Below the pieces are notes generated by a model. The model saw nothing but the letters and a program-made list of their open reading frames with translations, had not been told where the DNA came from and searched no databases. Made by a program: the position numbers and the translations under genes. DNA of 64,000 nucleotides from an uncultured Isosphaeraceae bacterium (lineage in GTDB: Bacteria > Planctomycetota > Planctomycetia > Isosphaerales > Isosphaeraceae), in NCBI GenBank assembly GCA_945957605.1, contig CAMFLR010000002.1, forward strand, positions 62,001 to 126,000. The letters are read 5' to 3'. This document shows positions 24,551 through 33,160 of this stretch, one piece after another (position 1 is the stretch's first letter; every line of letters starts with the position of its first letter).

Positions 24551-25786
24551 TCAAAGCAACGACGTGTTGTAGGTGTCGATTGCCTTGGCGACGGTTTGGT
24601 TGATCGAGAACTCGGCCTGACCGATCACGTTGGCAACCTGCCGCAGGAAGAGGCGAGCGGAGGCGTTGCTACCCGACGTCGGCGCGGCGATGCCAGTGAG
24701 CGCCGCGGTGAGGGCCGAAACCGTCGAATCAACCGTGCTCGTGGGATCGTTCGTGCTACCCGCCAAACCGGTAAGGCTCGAAACCGCAGTATCAAGCGCC
24801 GTCTGCAGGTTCGTCACCGCGGTCGTCACGTCGCTGGTGCTGAGCGTGGTGCCCGAGCTGATCGAAGCCTGTGCGGCCGTGGCGATCGCCGTGTTGAAGG
24901 CCTGGTAGGCGGTTCGCACGGACTGATTGTAGGTCTGGATCGTCGACGCGCTGATCGTACCCGTCGCCGTGTCGCTCAGCACTGCATTCACCGACTGCGA
25001 AACGGCGCTTCGCAAGTAGGTGTTAACTTCCTGATTGAGCGAGCGAACGGCCGAATTCGTCGATCCCGCCAGGCCAGTCGCCGCGCTATCGATTTCGGTT
25101 TGCAGCGTTGAGATGAAACCGTCAATCGTCGTCGCGAGCGTCGAGCCCGTGTTCGTCAAATTGCCGAGGTCAGTCGAAATCGACGACTCGAGCGTATTCA
25201 CGGCAGTCTGAATTGCGCTATCGAACGCCGTCAGCCCGTCGGACGTCGGCGTCCCGCTGGTCGCGGTCAATCGCAGCGCAGCGACGGCTGCGAGATAAGA
25301 ATTCGTGAACGTCTGGAAATCCTTCTGAACGGCCTGTGCATCCTGCCGCAGTGTGGACGAAGTGGTCGTCGTTCCGCCACCACCACCGCCACATCCGCCG
25401 CCACCACCTAAACCAAAACCACTGCCTCCGCCGAGGCTCAAACCGCCGCCAAGACTCAATCCATTGCCACCATTGCTGTTCGAGTTGCCGTCGCTGCTGC
25501 CATTCGACAGGCTGGCGACGATCCGCGAATTTGCGTGGATCGAGCCCATACCATGACCAAACGACGACAGGACAACGCGGTCTTCCAGACCTTCGAGCTT
25601 AAGCGCAAGTTGCCTGGGTTGGCGGCGGGGCGCCATGGAGGCACTCGAGCGCGACGCGGGCAATAATCGGCCCAACAAACCCTTGGGATGTTTCACGATG
25701 TCGAACTCCCGGAAGTGCGTGAACAAGGAAGACGTGAGAAGGGACATTGGTGACATACGCATCGACTTTCGATCGAAACGCGCCAT
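24551..25786 (-). CDS. Secreted helical protein with LEDR-type sorting motif
   Basis: A 411-residue protein. Near residue 65 is LKLEGLEDRVVLSS, the planctomycete N-terminal export-type motif found on many large surface proteins of these bacteria. A Ser/Asn/Gly-rich and then poly-Gly segment (about 80-140, with a single CGG) follows. The remaining 270 residues are Ser/Thr/Ala-rich helices (LNQEVNTYLRSAVSQ, FLRQVANVIGQAEFSINQ) that suggest an extended helical bundle. Several Met codons near the start (25786, 25756-25745 region) make the true start uncertain. The function is unknown; it may be a cell-surface or matrix protein. A T-poor strong hairpin at 24494-24534 lies downstream. Confidence 0.7.
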   Translation of the reverse strand: MARFDRKSMRMSPMSLLTSSLFTHFREFDIVKHPKGLLGRLLPASRSSASMAPRRQPRQLALKLEGLEDRVVLSSFGHGMGSIHANSRIVASLSNGSSDGNSNSNGGNGLSLGGGLSLGGGSGFGLGGGGGCGGGGGGTTTTSSTLRQDAQAVQKDFQTFTNSYLAAVAALRLTATSGTPTSDGLTAFDSAIQTAVNTLESSISTDLGNLTNTGSTLATTIDGFISTLQTEIDSAATGLAGSTNSAVRSLNQEVNTYLRSAVSQSVNAVLSDTATGTISASTIQTYNQSVRTAYQAFNTAIATAAQASISSGTTLSTSDVTTAVTNLQTALDTAVSSLTGLAGSTNDPTSTVDSTVSALTAALTGIAAPTSGSNASARLFLRQVANVIGQAEFSINQTVAKAIDTYNTSLL

Positions 25787-26014
25787 TTCCCAGCTTTTTT
25801 CATGCGACCACGCACACTCGGGATTGACTCTTGTTCAACCTTAAACACAATCCGAATTCGTACGTATTTGTCTGCGACAATTGTTCCGTTTTTGCCACGC
25901 GCAGAGCGTTACACACGCATTTTTCATGCGCGCTTTTCGTGTGAAATTTCGTAGGTACGCACGAGGACCACAACTCTATTGCCCGTGCAATTGAGGAATC
26001 ATACTGCGTCGAAG

Positions 26015-26365
26015 TCAGAGTGCGCGCCAGCGAGTCCATGCCTGGAAGATGAGTGATAACAAGCTCGGACGTTTTGTTGGATTGGACTTCAGTCCAGAGT
26101 CGGAATGAGTAATCAGAATGATATCCTCGATTCTCGATTTCTCGTCGAACCTGTGATCACCCCATGTCACGCCCTCTTTTGCCTCGCGAATCGTCGCCAA
26201 ATGCTCAAGAATCACTGAAGCGAGCGTTGCGTACCCTTCCAAATTGCCGTCAATCATGATCCCAGATCGCGGACCAGTACTGGTGATATCGATGACACCA
26301 CGTCGGTCCGACGTGGTGCCCGCAAGCTTCCGGATGAGATCAACAATCTCTTGCTTGCTATCCAT
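26015..26365 (-). CDS. Small hypothetical protein
   Basis: A 116-residue soluble protein starting at ATG 26365. The N-terminus is helical (MDSKQEIVDLIRKLAGTT), then a beta segment (VIDITSTGPRSGIMIDGN) and a second helix (LASVILEHLATIREAK). It has codon use and AT content somewhat unlike neighbouring genes. The size and layout resemble immunity or SMI1-like accessory proteins, but no family is recognised. It follows the rhodanese gene by 76 bases on the same strand. Confidence 0.5.
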   Translation of the reverse strand: MDSKQEIVDLIRKLAGTTSDRRGVIDITSTGPRSGIMIDGNLEGYATLASVILEHLATIREAKEGVTWGDHRFDEKSRIEDIILITHSDSGLKSNPTKRPSLLSLIFQAWTRWRAL

Positions 26366-26441
26366 CCTGATTAAATCCCGTCAAACCATTGGTGTGCCAA
26401 AAACTGGCACGATTTCCTACGGGTGCTTCAACGGAGTTGCT

Positions 26442-26795
26442 TCAATATCGCGGCGTCCCGCGGTCGACGACGATTGACCATGCGTCAATTCCGCCGTCGA
26501 GATTGATCACGCGCGTCAATCCCTGCATCACCAACCAATTTGAGGCAACCATCGACCGCACACCATGATGACAATAAATGACCAGATCGTCTGAACCAGC
26601 CGTCTGACGAATCTCTTCCAATCGCGCAGGGATTTCGTTCATCGGCACGGCGATTTCGCGGACGGTCGCGGGCAGCTTGATCGTTGCGAGATCACGTTCG
26701 AATCGTTCGCGCACGTCCAAAACGGCAAACGGCTCGACCGAGTCGAGCCGCTGCTTGAACGCCGTGACACTGAGATGACCGACATTCTCAGACAT
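26442..26795 (-). CDS. Single-domain rhodanese-like sulfurtransferase
   Basis: A 117-residue rhodanese (GlpE/PspE type) that transfers sulfane sulfur via an active-site cysteine. AVLDVRERFERDLA is the CH2A region and IYCHHGVRSMVASNWL holds the catalytic Cys in a six-residue loop (CHHGVR). GLTRVINLDGGIDAWS is the conserved C-terminal signature. The whole domain is intact, so activity is expected. It starts 10 bases after the DUF3500 gene stop, so the two are almost certainly cotranscribed. Confidence 0.9.
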   Translation of the reverse strand: MSENVGHLSVTAFKQRLDSVEPFAVLDVRERFERDLATIKLPATVREIAVPMNEIPARLEEIRQTAGSDDLVIYCHHGVRSMVASNWLVMQGLTRVINLDGGIDAWSIVVDRGTPRY

Positions 26796-26804
26796 AAACT
26801 TTGC

Positions 26805-27812
26805 TCACTTCTTCACGGGCACATCAAAGTCGCCGAGGCGATTGCGCCAGTAGCTGTGAATGTGGTTCGCGTTGTTCTGGGTGTTGTTGAACTCGATCAG
26901 GAATGTCGGCCCTTGCACCTTGTAGTGGTGCGGCTGCGTCCGCTCGCCGGATCCAGCCCAGGCAAACTTGATCGAATCAACACCGGCCTTCTCAACCTCA
27001 TCAAGCCACGCCTGGCCGACTTCCGCAGTCATGTCGCCGGCGTACGACTCGATCAGGGCACGCAGCATCGGCCGCTGAGCTTCGGTGAGCTGGTTGAAGG
27101 CAATTCCTTCGGCGGCGTCGAGCGGCGGCTGCGGCTCGTTAGCCGAACGAATTTCCTTGGGCGCTGTCTCGGCGATGACGGCGATCTTCTTCTGAGCATC
27201 GTCGAGCGATTGCAGGAGGCGAAGCGCACGATCTTCGACATCGGCGAGAGTGCGCAGACCGCTGCGAGGACCCGTGCGGACTTCGGCCGGATTGGCGCCG
27301 AAGAATGCGGGGGTGGCGGAGACGATTTTGCCGTTGTTCACGACGAAGTTGAGCGAAAGGTGGTGGCCTTCGACGCGATAGCCCCACTTGCCCGAATCCG
27401 ACGGCGTGCCGAAGATCGAGATGAAGTAGAGCTCAGGGTCGCGAACCGGGCCGCTTCCTTTTTCGATGTCCTTGAGGATCTGCTCAAGGCTCATGATCGT
27501 CGTGGCCTTCAAATAGCCCGTCGATCCCAGGCCGGTCTGGATCAGGCCGAACGCGAGCGCCCGTTGCGCGGGCGTCATTTCCTTGATCGGCAGACCCTTG
27601 CGGGGGCGGGGAATGAAGTGCCAGTTCAGCCGTTCGGGGCTGTCGAATTCGAAGACAGCCTGAGCCTTCGCCTTGTCGTCAAGCGCCGAAAGGAGTCGAT
27701 TGGCGGCCGTGGCAAGCTGGCTGCCCGAGCGATCGATCACTGCGCTGGCGGCAAGTGCCAGGCCGATTACCCCCACCGTCGCCAGGGCCAAACTCGGCTT
27801 GATTCCGCGCAT
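26805..27812 (-). CDS. DUF3500-family secreted protein
   Basis: A 335-residue exported protein of the DUF3500 family, whose function is unknown. The N-terminus (LALATVGVIGLALAASAVI) is a signal or anchor. Family landmarks are NWHFIPRPRKGLPIKEM near residue 65, GYRVEGHHLSLNFVV near 150, TPAFFGANPAEV, and the C-terminal IKFAWAGSGERTQPHHYKV with IEFNNTQNNANHIHSYWR. The repeated His motifs look like a metal or ligand site, but that is inference. The rhodanese gene follows at 10 bases. Confidence 0.85.
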   Translation of the reverse strand: MRGIKPSLALATVGVIGLALAASAVIDRSGSQLATAANRLLSALDDKAKAQAVFEFDSPERLNWHFIPRPRKGLPIKEMTPAQRALAFGLIQTGLGSTGYLKATTIMSLEQILKDIEKGSGPVRDPELYFISIFGTPSDSGKWGYRVEGHHLSLNFVVNNGKIVSATPAFFGANPAEVRTGPRSGLRTLADVEDRALRLLQSLDDAQKKIAVIAETAPKEIRSANEPQPPLDAAEGIAFNQLTEAQRPMLRALIESYAGDMTAEVGQAWLDEVEKAGVDSIKFAWAGSGERTQPHHYKVQGPTFLIEFNNTQNNANHIHSYWRNRLGDFDVPVKK

Positions 27813-27887
27813 GGATTGCCTTCGCTCCTCGGATTGAAATACCGGAATTTCCGCGCGCGGCCGGGCGGCCGCATTCGCCTCGGCCCT

Positions 27888-29234
27888 TCATCCTAACGAG
27901 TCTGGCCCCAAGGTCAACGCAGCGGCACTCGAAGCCATCGGCAGGCTGATCGTCACTTTCAATCCGGGATTATCATTTTCGGCGACGACTTTCCCATGAT
28001 GCAACTTCACCGACCGCTGCACAATCGCCAACCCAAGACCAACCCCACCACTCTCGCGACTGCGGTGCCCCTCAACCCTGAAAAATGGCTGGAAGATGGC
28101 GTCGAGCAATTCACTCGGCACACCGGGACCGCGGTCACGCACAGAAAAAGTCGCTTCTGTGCCTGAGACAGTGAGGCCGATCTGAACCGAAGTCCCCGGC
28201 TCGGTGTGACGGATTGCGTTACGCAGAATATTCTCGAACGCTCGTCTCAAGAGTTCGCGATCGCCAATCACCTCCGCGTTTTCGAGCGCGACAATCTCAA
28301 CCGCGCAATGCTTGGCCTTGGCTTCGAGTGCGGCATCATCGGCAAGATCGCGAATGAGGGCCGTGAGCGAAATCTCTTCGAGATCGAGCGCAGAGAGATC
28401 CCCCTCGGCTCGCGTGAGCTGAACGAGCTCGTTGACAAGCACGGAAAGGCGATGAATATCGCGGCGGATGCGATGGAGCATGTCGTGCGGCGTATCCGAA
28501 GCGAGCGCGAGATCGACTGCGACATCCAGTCGAGTGAGTGGTGATCGCAGCTCGTGCGAAACGTCTTGCAATAGTCGACGCTCGGCCGCGAGCAGCGTTT
28601 CGATCCGGCTCGCCATTTCATCGAATGCGTGTGCCAGCTCGCCGATCTCGTCCTTGCGATTTGATTCCGATCGCGCTGAACGCTCGCCTCGGCCGAAACG
28701 GTCGACAACCCCGCGCAGGCTGCGAATCGGTGCGACGAGATGCCAAGCCAGAATCGCTCCCAATGCCGCGACGACAAGTACAACGATCGTGTAGTAGGGA
28801 AACAGATTGATCGGCTCGAACCACGGTTCAACGAGCGTGATGAAGCGATATTTGCCGCCGTCGCCACGCTTCGGGCTCATCAAAATCATGCGGCCGTCGG
28901 CGAGTCGAGGCGGACCGTTGTGTCGTTTTCCTGGCTTCAGAAGTTCCGCTCGATCGGCACCGGTCACCAGATCGCGACCGGATGTATCGAGCAAAATATG
29001 CTCGCCTGAAAGATATTCGTCGAGCCGCTTGAGCTGGATGTCGAGCTTTTCAGCGCCACCCTCTTCATAAGCGCGGCAGATGTCGTCCTCGACCATCGGC
29101 ATCACGCTCATGAACGGGTTGCGGTCGTGAAACTGGTGCCGCTCGAACAATCGCGGAATCGACCAGAATCCGACGAGCGCGAGGGCGAGCGTCGCAAACA
29201 GCCAGACCATAATCTTGGCGAAAATCGATCGCAC
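27888..29234 (-). CDS. CpxA-like sensor histidine kinase
   Basis: A 448-residue membrane kinase. The start is GTG 29234, two bases after the response-regulator stop. TM1 is at about 9-27, a periplasmic sensor at 28-145, TM2 at about 147-168, then HAMP. LLQDVSHELRSPLTRLD has the phospho-His at residue 227. The ATPase has the N box (FENILRNAIRHTE), VRDRGPGVP and GGVGLGLAIVQRSV. Layout and the CpxR-like partner suggest envelope-stress sensing, possibly through the Spy/CpxP-like protein encoded upstream. The ligand is unknown. Confidence 0.92.
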   Translation of the reverse strand: MRSIFAKIMVWLFATLALALVGFWSIPRLFERHQFHDRNPFMSVMPMVEDDICRAYEEGGAEKLDIQLKRLDEYLSGEHILLDTSGRDLVTGADRAELLKPGKRHNGPPRLADGRMILMSPKRGDGGKYRFITLVEPWFEPINLFPYYTIVVLVVAALGAILAWHLVAPIRSLRGVVDRFGRGERSARSESNRKDEIGELAHAFDEMASRIETLLAAERRLLQDVSHELRSPLTRLDVAVDLALASDTPHDMLHRIRRDIHRLSVLVNELVQLTRAEGDLSALDLEEISLTALIRDLADDAALEAKAKHCAVEIVALENAEVIGDRELLRRAFENILRNAIRHTEPGTSVQIGLTVSGTEATFSVRDRGPGVPSELLDAIFQPFFRVEGHRSRESGGVGLGLAIVQRSVKLHHGKVVAENDNPGLKVTISLPMASSAAALTLGPDSLG

Positions 29235-29236
29235 GA

Positions 29237-29971
29237 TCAGCCGCCTTCCGCAAGCGCGCCGTCGTTGCGAAAGAGATAGCCCACGCCACGCACTGTGCGA
29301 ATCAACTCGCCTTTGTCACCCAGCTTTTTGCGGACGTTGCAAATATGCATGTCGAGCGAGCGATCGAACGGCGAGCTTCTGCGTTGATAAAGAGCGGCCG
29401 TGAGTTCATCGCGTGAAATCACTCGTCCCGCCGCGTGGACCAGGAATTCGAGGATATCGTATTCAACCGTGGTCAGCGGAATCGTCGAACCATCGACGCG
29501 AGCTTCTCGGGCCGACGCGATGAGCTTTACACCACTCGCTTCCATCACCTCGGCTTCGCGGGGAGTCCGCGCGACGCGCCTGAGCACCGCGCGAATTCGT
29601 GCGACCAGTTCGGCCGTGCCAAATGGTTTGGGTAAGTAGTCGTCTGCGCCGGCATCAAGTCCCATAACACGGTCGGCTTGAGTGATTTTGGCCGTCAGCA
29701 TGATGACGGGAACTTGGCTTTGACGACGGAGCAATCGCAGGAGTTCAAAGCCATCGAGGCCAGGCATCATCACGTCGAGCAGAACCAGGTCGTAATTGCC
29801 ATGAAGTGCGCGGGCGAGCCCCTTGCGACCGTCGTTCGCGACGTCGAGCTTGATTCCTCGACGCGCGAAGAATTCGCTCATCAACTCGCAAAGCTCGGCG
29901 TCGTCGTCCACCATCAGGAGCGAAACGCCGAGCAGAGTCGTTTCGGTTTTCTCCTGCGTCGGCTCGGTCAT
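29237..29971 (-). CDS. OmpR/PhoB-family response regulator, CpxR-like
   Basis: A 244-residue DNA-binding regulator. I chose ATG 29971, nine bases after GGCGAG; ATG 29980 is the alternative, and the longer frame runs into the upstream gene. The receiver has LLMVDDDAEL (acidic pocket), LVLLDVMMPGLDG (phospho-Asp66) and YLPKPFGTAELVARI. The winged helix spans about 150-235, with LTTVEYDILEFLVHAAGRV and VRKKLGDKGELIRTVRGVGY. Motifs are those of CpxR-type regulators. It is translationally close to the kinase, with a two-base gap. Confidence 0.93.
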   Translation of the reverse strand: MTEPTQEKTETTLLGVSLLMVDDDAELCELMSEFFARRGIKLDVANDGRKGLARALHGNYDLVLLDVMMPGLDGFELLRLLRRQSQVPVIMLTAKITQADRVMGLDAGADDYLPKPFGTAELVARIRAVLRRVARTPREAEVMEASGVKLIASAREARVDGSTIPLTTVEYDILEFLVHAAGRVISRDELTAALYQRRSSPFDRSLDMHICNVRKKLGDKGELIRTVRGVGYLFRNDGALAEGG

Positions 29972-29990
29972 CAGCGTCATCTCGCCACGC

Positions 29991-30023
29991 AAAAAGAAGG
30001 CCCGGACCAGAGGTCGTCCGGGC
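29991..30023 (-). terminator. Terminator-like hairpin between EF-hand gene and response regulator
   Basis: GCCCGGAC at 30000-30007 pairs with GTCCGGGC at 30016-30023, and the minus strand continues CTTCTTTTT. It could terminate the EF-hand transcript or attenuate readthrough into the two-component genes. Confidence 0.65.
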
Positions 30024-30047
30024 GAACTGCATCCTTCAGTAGACGGC

Positions 30048-30725
30048 TTATCGGTCGTCGCGTCCACCCTGCGGCGGCGGAGGAGCACCTGGACCACCCG
30101 CGCCCGGCGGGCCGCCAGGACCACGACCAGGACCGCGATCGCGCATTTCCTTCAAAATCCCATTTTGTTCCGACGTGAGAATCTTTTCAAGTTTGGAGTC
30201 GACATCTTTTTGAAGCGCGGCGATCTGCTTCGTTTGCTCGTCGGTCAATTCGAGCCGCTGGCTAACGAATTGCGGCAGGATTTCACCGGGACGGAAACGA
30301 GGCATTTGCATCCGTCCGCCAGGGCCACCACCAGGCGGGCCGAATCCAGGTCCGCCACCAGGAGGGCCAAACCCGGGCCCGCCGCCAGGTCCGCCAAAGC
30401 CGCCGCCTTCGGCATGTTCCTTTTCACCGAGGGCAATCAGCTCGGCCTTCGTCACCTTGCCGTCGTTGTTCGCATCGGCCCGACCGTAGAGCCGAACGAG
30501 ACGCTCGTCGGTCACTTCGTCCTTCGTGAGAACGCCATCGCCGTTCTTGTCGAAACCAAGCATGCGAGTGGCGAGGTCTTTGGCGTCAGCTTCCTTGCTC
30601 AGCGAGACACCGCCGTCTCCAGGTCCACCGGGGCCGGGACCACGTCCGGGGCCTTGCGCCAGGGCGATTCCTGTCGCGACGGCCAGCGCTGAGCCGGCTG
30701 TCAAATATTTCAAGGATCGATTCAT
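30048..30725 (-). CDS. EF-hand, Spy/CpxP-like (LTxxQ) exported protein
   Basis: A 225-residue exported protein. ATG 30725 is nine bases after AGGA; two earlier in-frame ATGs lack good sites. Signal peptide: LKYLTAGSALAVATGIALAQ. Two EF-hand calcium loops follow, DKNGDGVLTKDE and DANNDGKVTKAE. A Gly/Pro-rich low-complexity stretch then leads to ELTDEQTKQIAALQKDVDSK, which is the LTxxQ repeat of periplasmic chaperones Spy and CpxP. Placed directly upstream of a CpxR/CpxA-like pair, it may modulate that sensor as CpxP does in enterobacteria (inference). The C-terminus is again Gly/Pro-rich (GPGRGPGGPPGAGGPGA). Confidence 0.8.
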   Translation of the reverse strand: MNRSLKYLTAGSALAVATGIALAQGPGRGPGPGGPGDGGVSLSKEADAKDLATRMLGFDKNGDGVLTKDEVTDERLVRLYGRADANNDGKVTKAELIALGEKEHAEGGGFGGPGGGPGFGPPGGGPGFGPPGGGPGGRMQMPRFRPGEILPQFVSQRLELTDEQTKQIAALQKDVDSKLEKILTSEQNGILKEMRDRGPGRGPGGPPGAGGPGAPPPPQGGRDDR

Positions 30726-30758
30726 ATTCTTCATTCCTGACATGAATTTACGTTGAGT

Positions 30759-30833
30759 GTGGCTGGGTCAGAATGTCCCAGTGTGGAACGGGTGCCAAGT
30801 TCGTTGGGATTTGGGGCATTCTGCCCCAGCCAC
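30759..30833. repeat. Palindromic repeat pair, family 3 (GTGGCTGGG type)
   Basis: Two 22-base arms at 30759-30780 and 30812-30833 are inverted copies with two differences. Each arm has an internal hairpin, GGGxCA-GAA-TGxCCC, perfect in the right arm and with one T-T mismatch in the left. It fills the gap between the EF-hand gene and the dioxygenase gene. Confidence 0.75.
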
Positions 30834-30849
30834 CCGCCGACACTGCGTT

Positions 30850-31548
30850 TCACCGAGTGCGATTGGAAGGACGGTCGCGATCGTCGGGCGTGCGGCCGAT
30901 GATCACGTCGAACTTGGCCGCATATTCGCCGAGCTTGGAATCCTTGATCTTCACGAAATCGGTCTCGAGCAACTCGCGGTCGAATCGCGAAATCCCTTCG
31001 AGCACGACGTGATCGACCTTGTTCCCCGCGTGGCCGGCGATGTTGATCTGCGACGTGAGAATCTCACGATCCCCCTGCTTCACCTTGAAGTGAATGTGGG
31101 GCGCGGGACGACCGGGATAGGGAACCGGCTTGATCGTGCGGAAGCGGTATTCGCCGGTCGAGCTCGTTGTGAACCGGCCGAAACCCTGGAAGTTCTTGTC
31201 GCGCTGTTCCGCTTTTTGATCGCTATCAGCGCTGTGGAGATAAACTTGGTTGGCGTCGCACTGCCAGATTTCGATCGTGGCGTTGCGAATCGGGCTGCCG
31301 CTCGGCGTGAGAATCCGGCCTGAAAGATGCGTGATCTCGCCGACGGCCGGCGTCGTGCTGTCCTTGATCAAGATCAGGTCGTTGTCCTGGTCAAGCGGCA
31401 GCTTGTCGGGATAGAAGGGCCCCTCGGTGCGAGCGGGGGTCAGTGCCAGTTCCTCGGCGAAGAGGCCGGGCGTGGTGAAGAAGGCGATGCCCGCAGCAGT
31501 GGTTCCCAGGAAACGGCGACGGGTTGTCAGGCGATTGAACTCGTTCAT
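30850..31548 (-). CDS. Intradiol ring-cleavage dioxygenase-like protein (Tat signal)
   Basis: A 232-residue protein of the protocatechuate/catechol dioxygenase fold. The N-terminus is a twin-arginine signal, TTRRRFLGTTAAGIAF. The non-heme Fe(III) ligands are visible in order: Tyr in WQCDANQVYLH, Tyr in TGEYRFRTIKP, and His-x-His in PHIHFKV. The TEGPFYPD N-terminal motif and the THLSGRILTPSGSPIRNATI strand fit the family. Exported members like this are common in planctomycetes with no known aromatic pathway around, so the substrate is uncertain. It lies between two Spy-like proteins. Confidence 0.85.
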   Translation of the reverse strand: MNEFNRLTTRRRFLGTTAAGIAFFTTPGLFAEELALTPARTEGPFYPDKLPLDQDNDLILIKDSTTPAVGEITHLSGRILTPSGSPIRNATIEIWQCDANQVYLHSADSDQKAEQRDKNFQGFGRFTTSSTGEYRFRTIKPVPYPGRPAPHIHFKVKQGDREILTSQINIAGHAGNKVDHVVLEGISRFDRELLETDFVKIKDSKLGEYAAKFDVIIGRTPDDRDRPSNRTR

Positions 31549-31706
31549 GAATATTCACTCCATCAAATTTTGATCATATTGAAAACGAGGTGTGGAAGGA
31601 ACGAACCACATCATCGTGATCCGTCCGGTGCACAGCGTCGTGCGAGAGGGCCTGATGCACCCGGTCGCACCAGGTGACGGTTCAGTAGCGAAGGCGACGA
31701 ACTGAA

Positions 31707-32894
31707 TCAGTTGTCGTCGTTCGCGGGTTGGCGGCGCTGCCGCTTGTTTTGCGCATTGTTGGCAGGAGCGTCGCCCTCGGGCGGACCGCCGGGACCACCC
31801 GGTTGCAGGGTGGCCAGGTCGAATGGCTTGCCTTGCAACTTCTCAAAAGCGATGCGCTGATCCTTCGTCAGCAGTTCTTCGATCTGCTCGCTCGCCTTCT
31901 TGCGTGCCTTTTCGACCGTCTCGCGGATCTTGGCGAACTGAGCACGCATTTCAGGATTGTTGAAGTCGGGCGGACCACCACCGGGACCACCGCCGCCGGG
32001 GCCTCCCGGGCCGCCGCCTCCTGGGCCTCCGCCGGGGCCACCCTGGCCGCCGTTGCCGCCAGCCGCGTTCTGGTTCGCGTTGTTCCCACGTTGACGACGT
32101 CCACCACCGGGACCGCCCTGTCCATTGCCACCGGCCTGAGCGGCCTGATTATTTCCACCGCCGCCGGGGCCGTTGAAACCAGCATCACCACCCGGTCCAC
32201 CACCGCCAGGACCACCAAACCCGCCCGGGCCACCACCGCCGGGACCACCAAATCCACCAGGGCCGCCGCCGCCGGGACGTGGCATCGCGCTCGCCAGTGT
32301 TTGCTGGAGTTCAGCGGCGATCTTGCGGACCTGCTTCGTCTGTGCGGTCGTCAGTTTGAGCTTCGTGGAGACTTCCTTGCGATTCGCAATCGCCAGGGCA
32401 CCTTCACGCTGAAGTTCGATCTCGGCGATGCGTGTTTTCTGAGTCTTGTCGAGGACCTTCGTCGTTGCGGCCTCTTGCTGGCGACGCATCGAATTCATCG
32501 TCTCGAACATCGTTTGCGGGTCGAAACTCTCATCGCCAGGACGCGGCATTTCCTGGCGCTTCTTGCGATAGGTTGCTTCGATCGTTTTGAGTTGCGTCTT
32601 CTGCTTGTCGGTCAGCTTGATATCTTCCTGCACCGACTCGATCGACAGCAAATTCGGGCCACCACCAGGACCTCCCGGTCCACCAGGGCCACCAAAGCCG
32701 GGGAAACCACCGCCGGGACCTCCAGGACCACCAAATCCGCCAGGTCCGCCCCCTGGTCCACCGGGGCCACCGAACCCACCCGGGCCGCCGGGCGGTCCAC
32801 CTGGACCTCCTTCGGGGCCTTGCGCCTGGGCAGACACGGCCATCACACCGCCAACCAATCCGACCGCGAGCCACCGCGCGAATTGTTTTTTCAT
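31707..32894 (-). CDS. Gly/Pro-rich exported LTxxQ-like protein
   Basis: A 395-residue protein starting at ATG 32894. Signal peptide: FARWLAVGLVGGVMAVSAQA. It then alternates low-complexity Gly-Gly-Pro/Phe repeats (about residues 20-80 and 200-330) with helical segments. The helices are KLTDKQKTQLKTIEATYRKK, KVLDKTQKTRIAEIELQREG and KLTTAQTKQVRKIAAELQQ, three LTxxQ-like repeats of the Spy/CpxP class. A final helix is KARKKASEQIEELLTKDQRI. The Gly/Pro content is extreme and collagen-like, though without a strict Gly-X-Y period. It probably works in the periplasm; together with the 30048 gene it forms a pair of related proteins flanking the dioxygenase. Confidence 0.8.
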   Translation of the reverse strand: MKKQFARWLAVGLVGGVMAVSAQAQGPEGGPGGPPGGPGGFGGPGGPGGGPGGFGGPGGPGGGFPGFGGPGGPGGPGGGPNLLSIESVQEDIKLTDKQKTQLKTIEATYRKKRQEMPRPGDESFDPQTMFETMNSMRRQQEAATTKVLDKTQKTRIAEIELQREGALAIANRKEVSTKLKLTTAQTKQVRKIAAELQQTLASAMPRPGGGGPGGFGGPGGGGPGGFGGPGGGGPGGDAGFNGPGGGGNNQAAQAGGNGQGGPGGGRRQRGNNANQNAAGGNGGQGGPGGGPGGGGPGGPGGGGPGGGPPDFNNPEMRAQFAKIRETVEKARKKASEQIEELLTKDQRIAFEKLQGKPFDLATLQPGGPGGPPEGDAPANNAQNKRQRRQPANDDN

Positions 32895-33160
32895 TGGATC
32901 GTCCCGTTGAATGAACCCCGGCCGAGTCAGTCTCGGCGTCACTGATAGTAACGCAGCCCCGAACGGCCAGTCCGTATAGATTTGTCAACGACCCTAAGTT
33001 CGTTTCAAACGGTTGACCGGCGCGGCGGCGATCACGATGATGAGAGGCGCGCCCGAACGGGAACGCCATTCATTCGAAAACTACGCAACTTGCGATCCGC
33101 AAATACGAAGAATGCCGGGCTCGACACCGGGTTTTCCACGACTGCCTGAAGGGATGAGTG

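Noticed and set aside
31728-32945. Long open frame on the plus strand opposite the Gly/Pro-rich gene
   Set aside because: It is the mirror of a GC-rich low-complexity gene; its Thr/Ala/Arg-rich translation has no start signal or domain.
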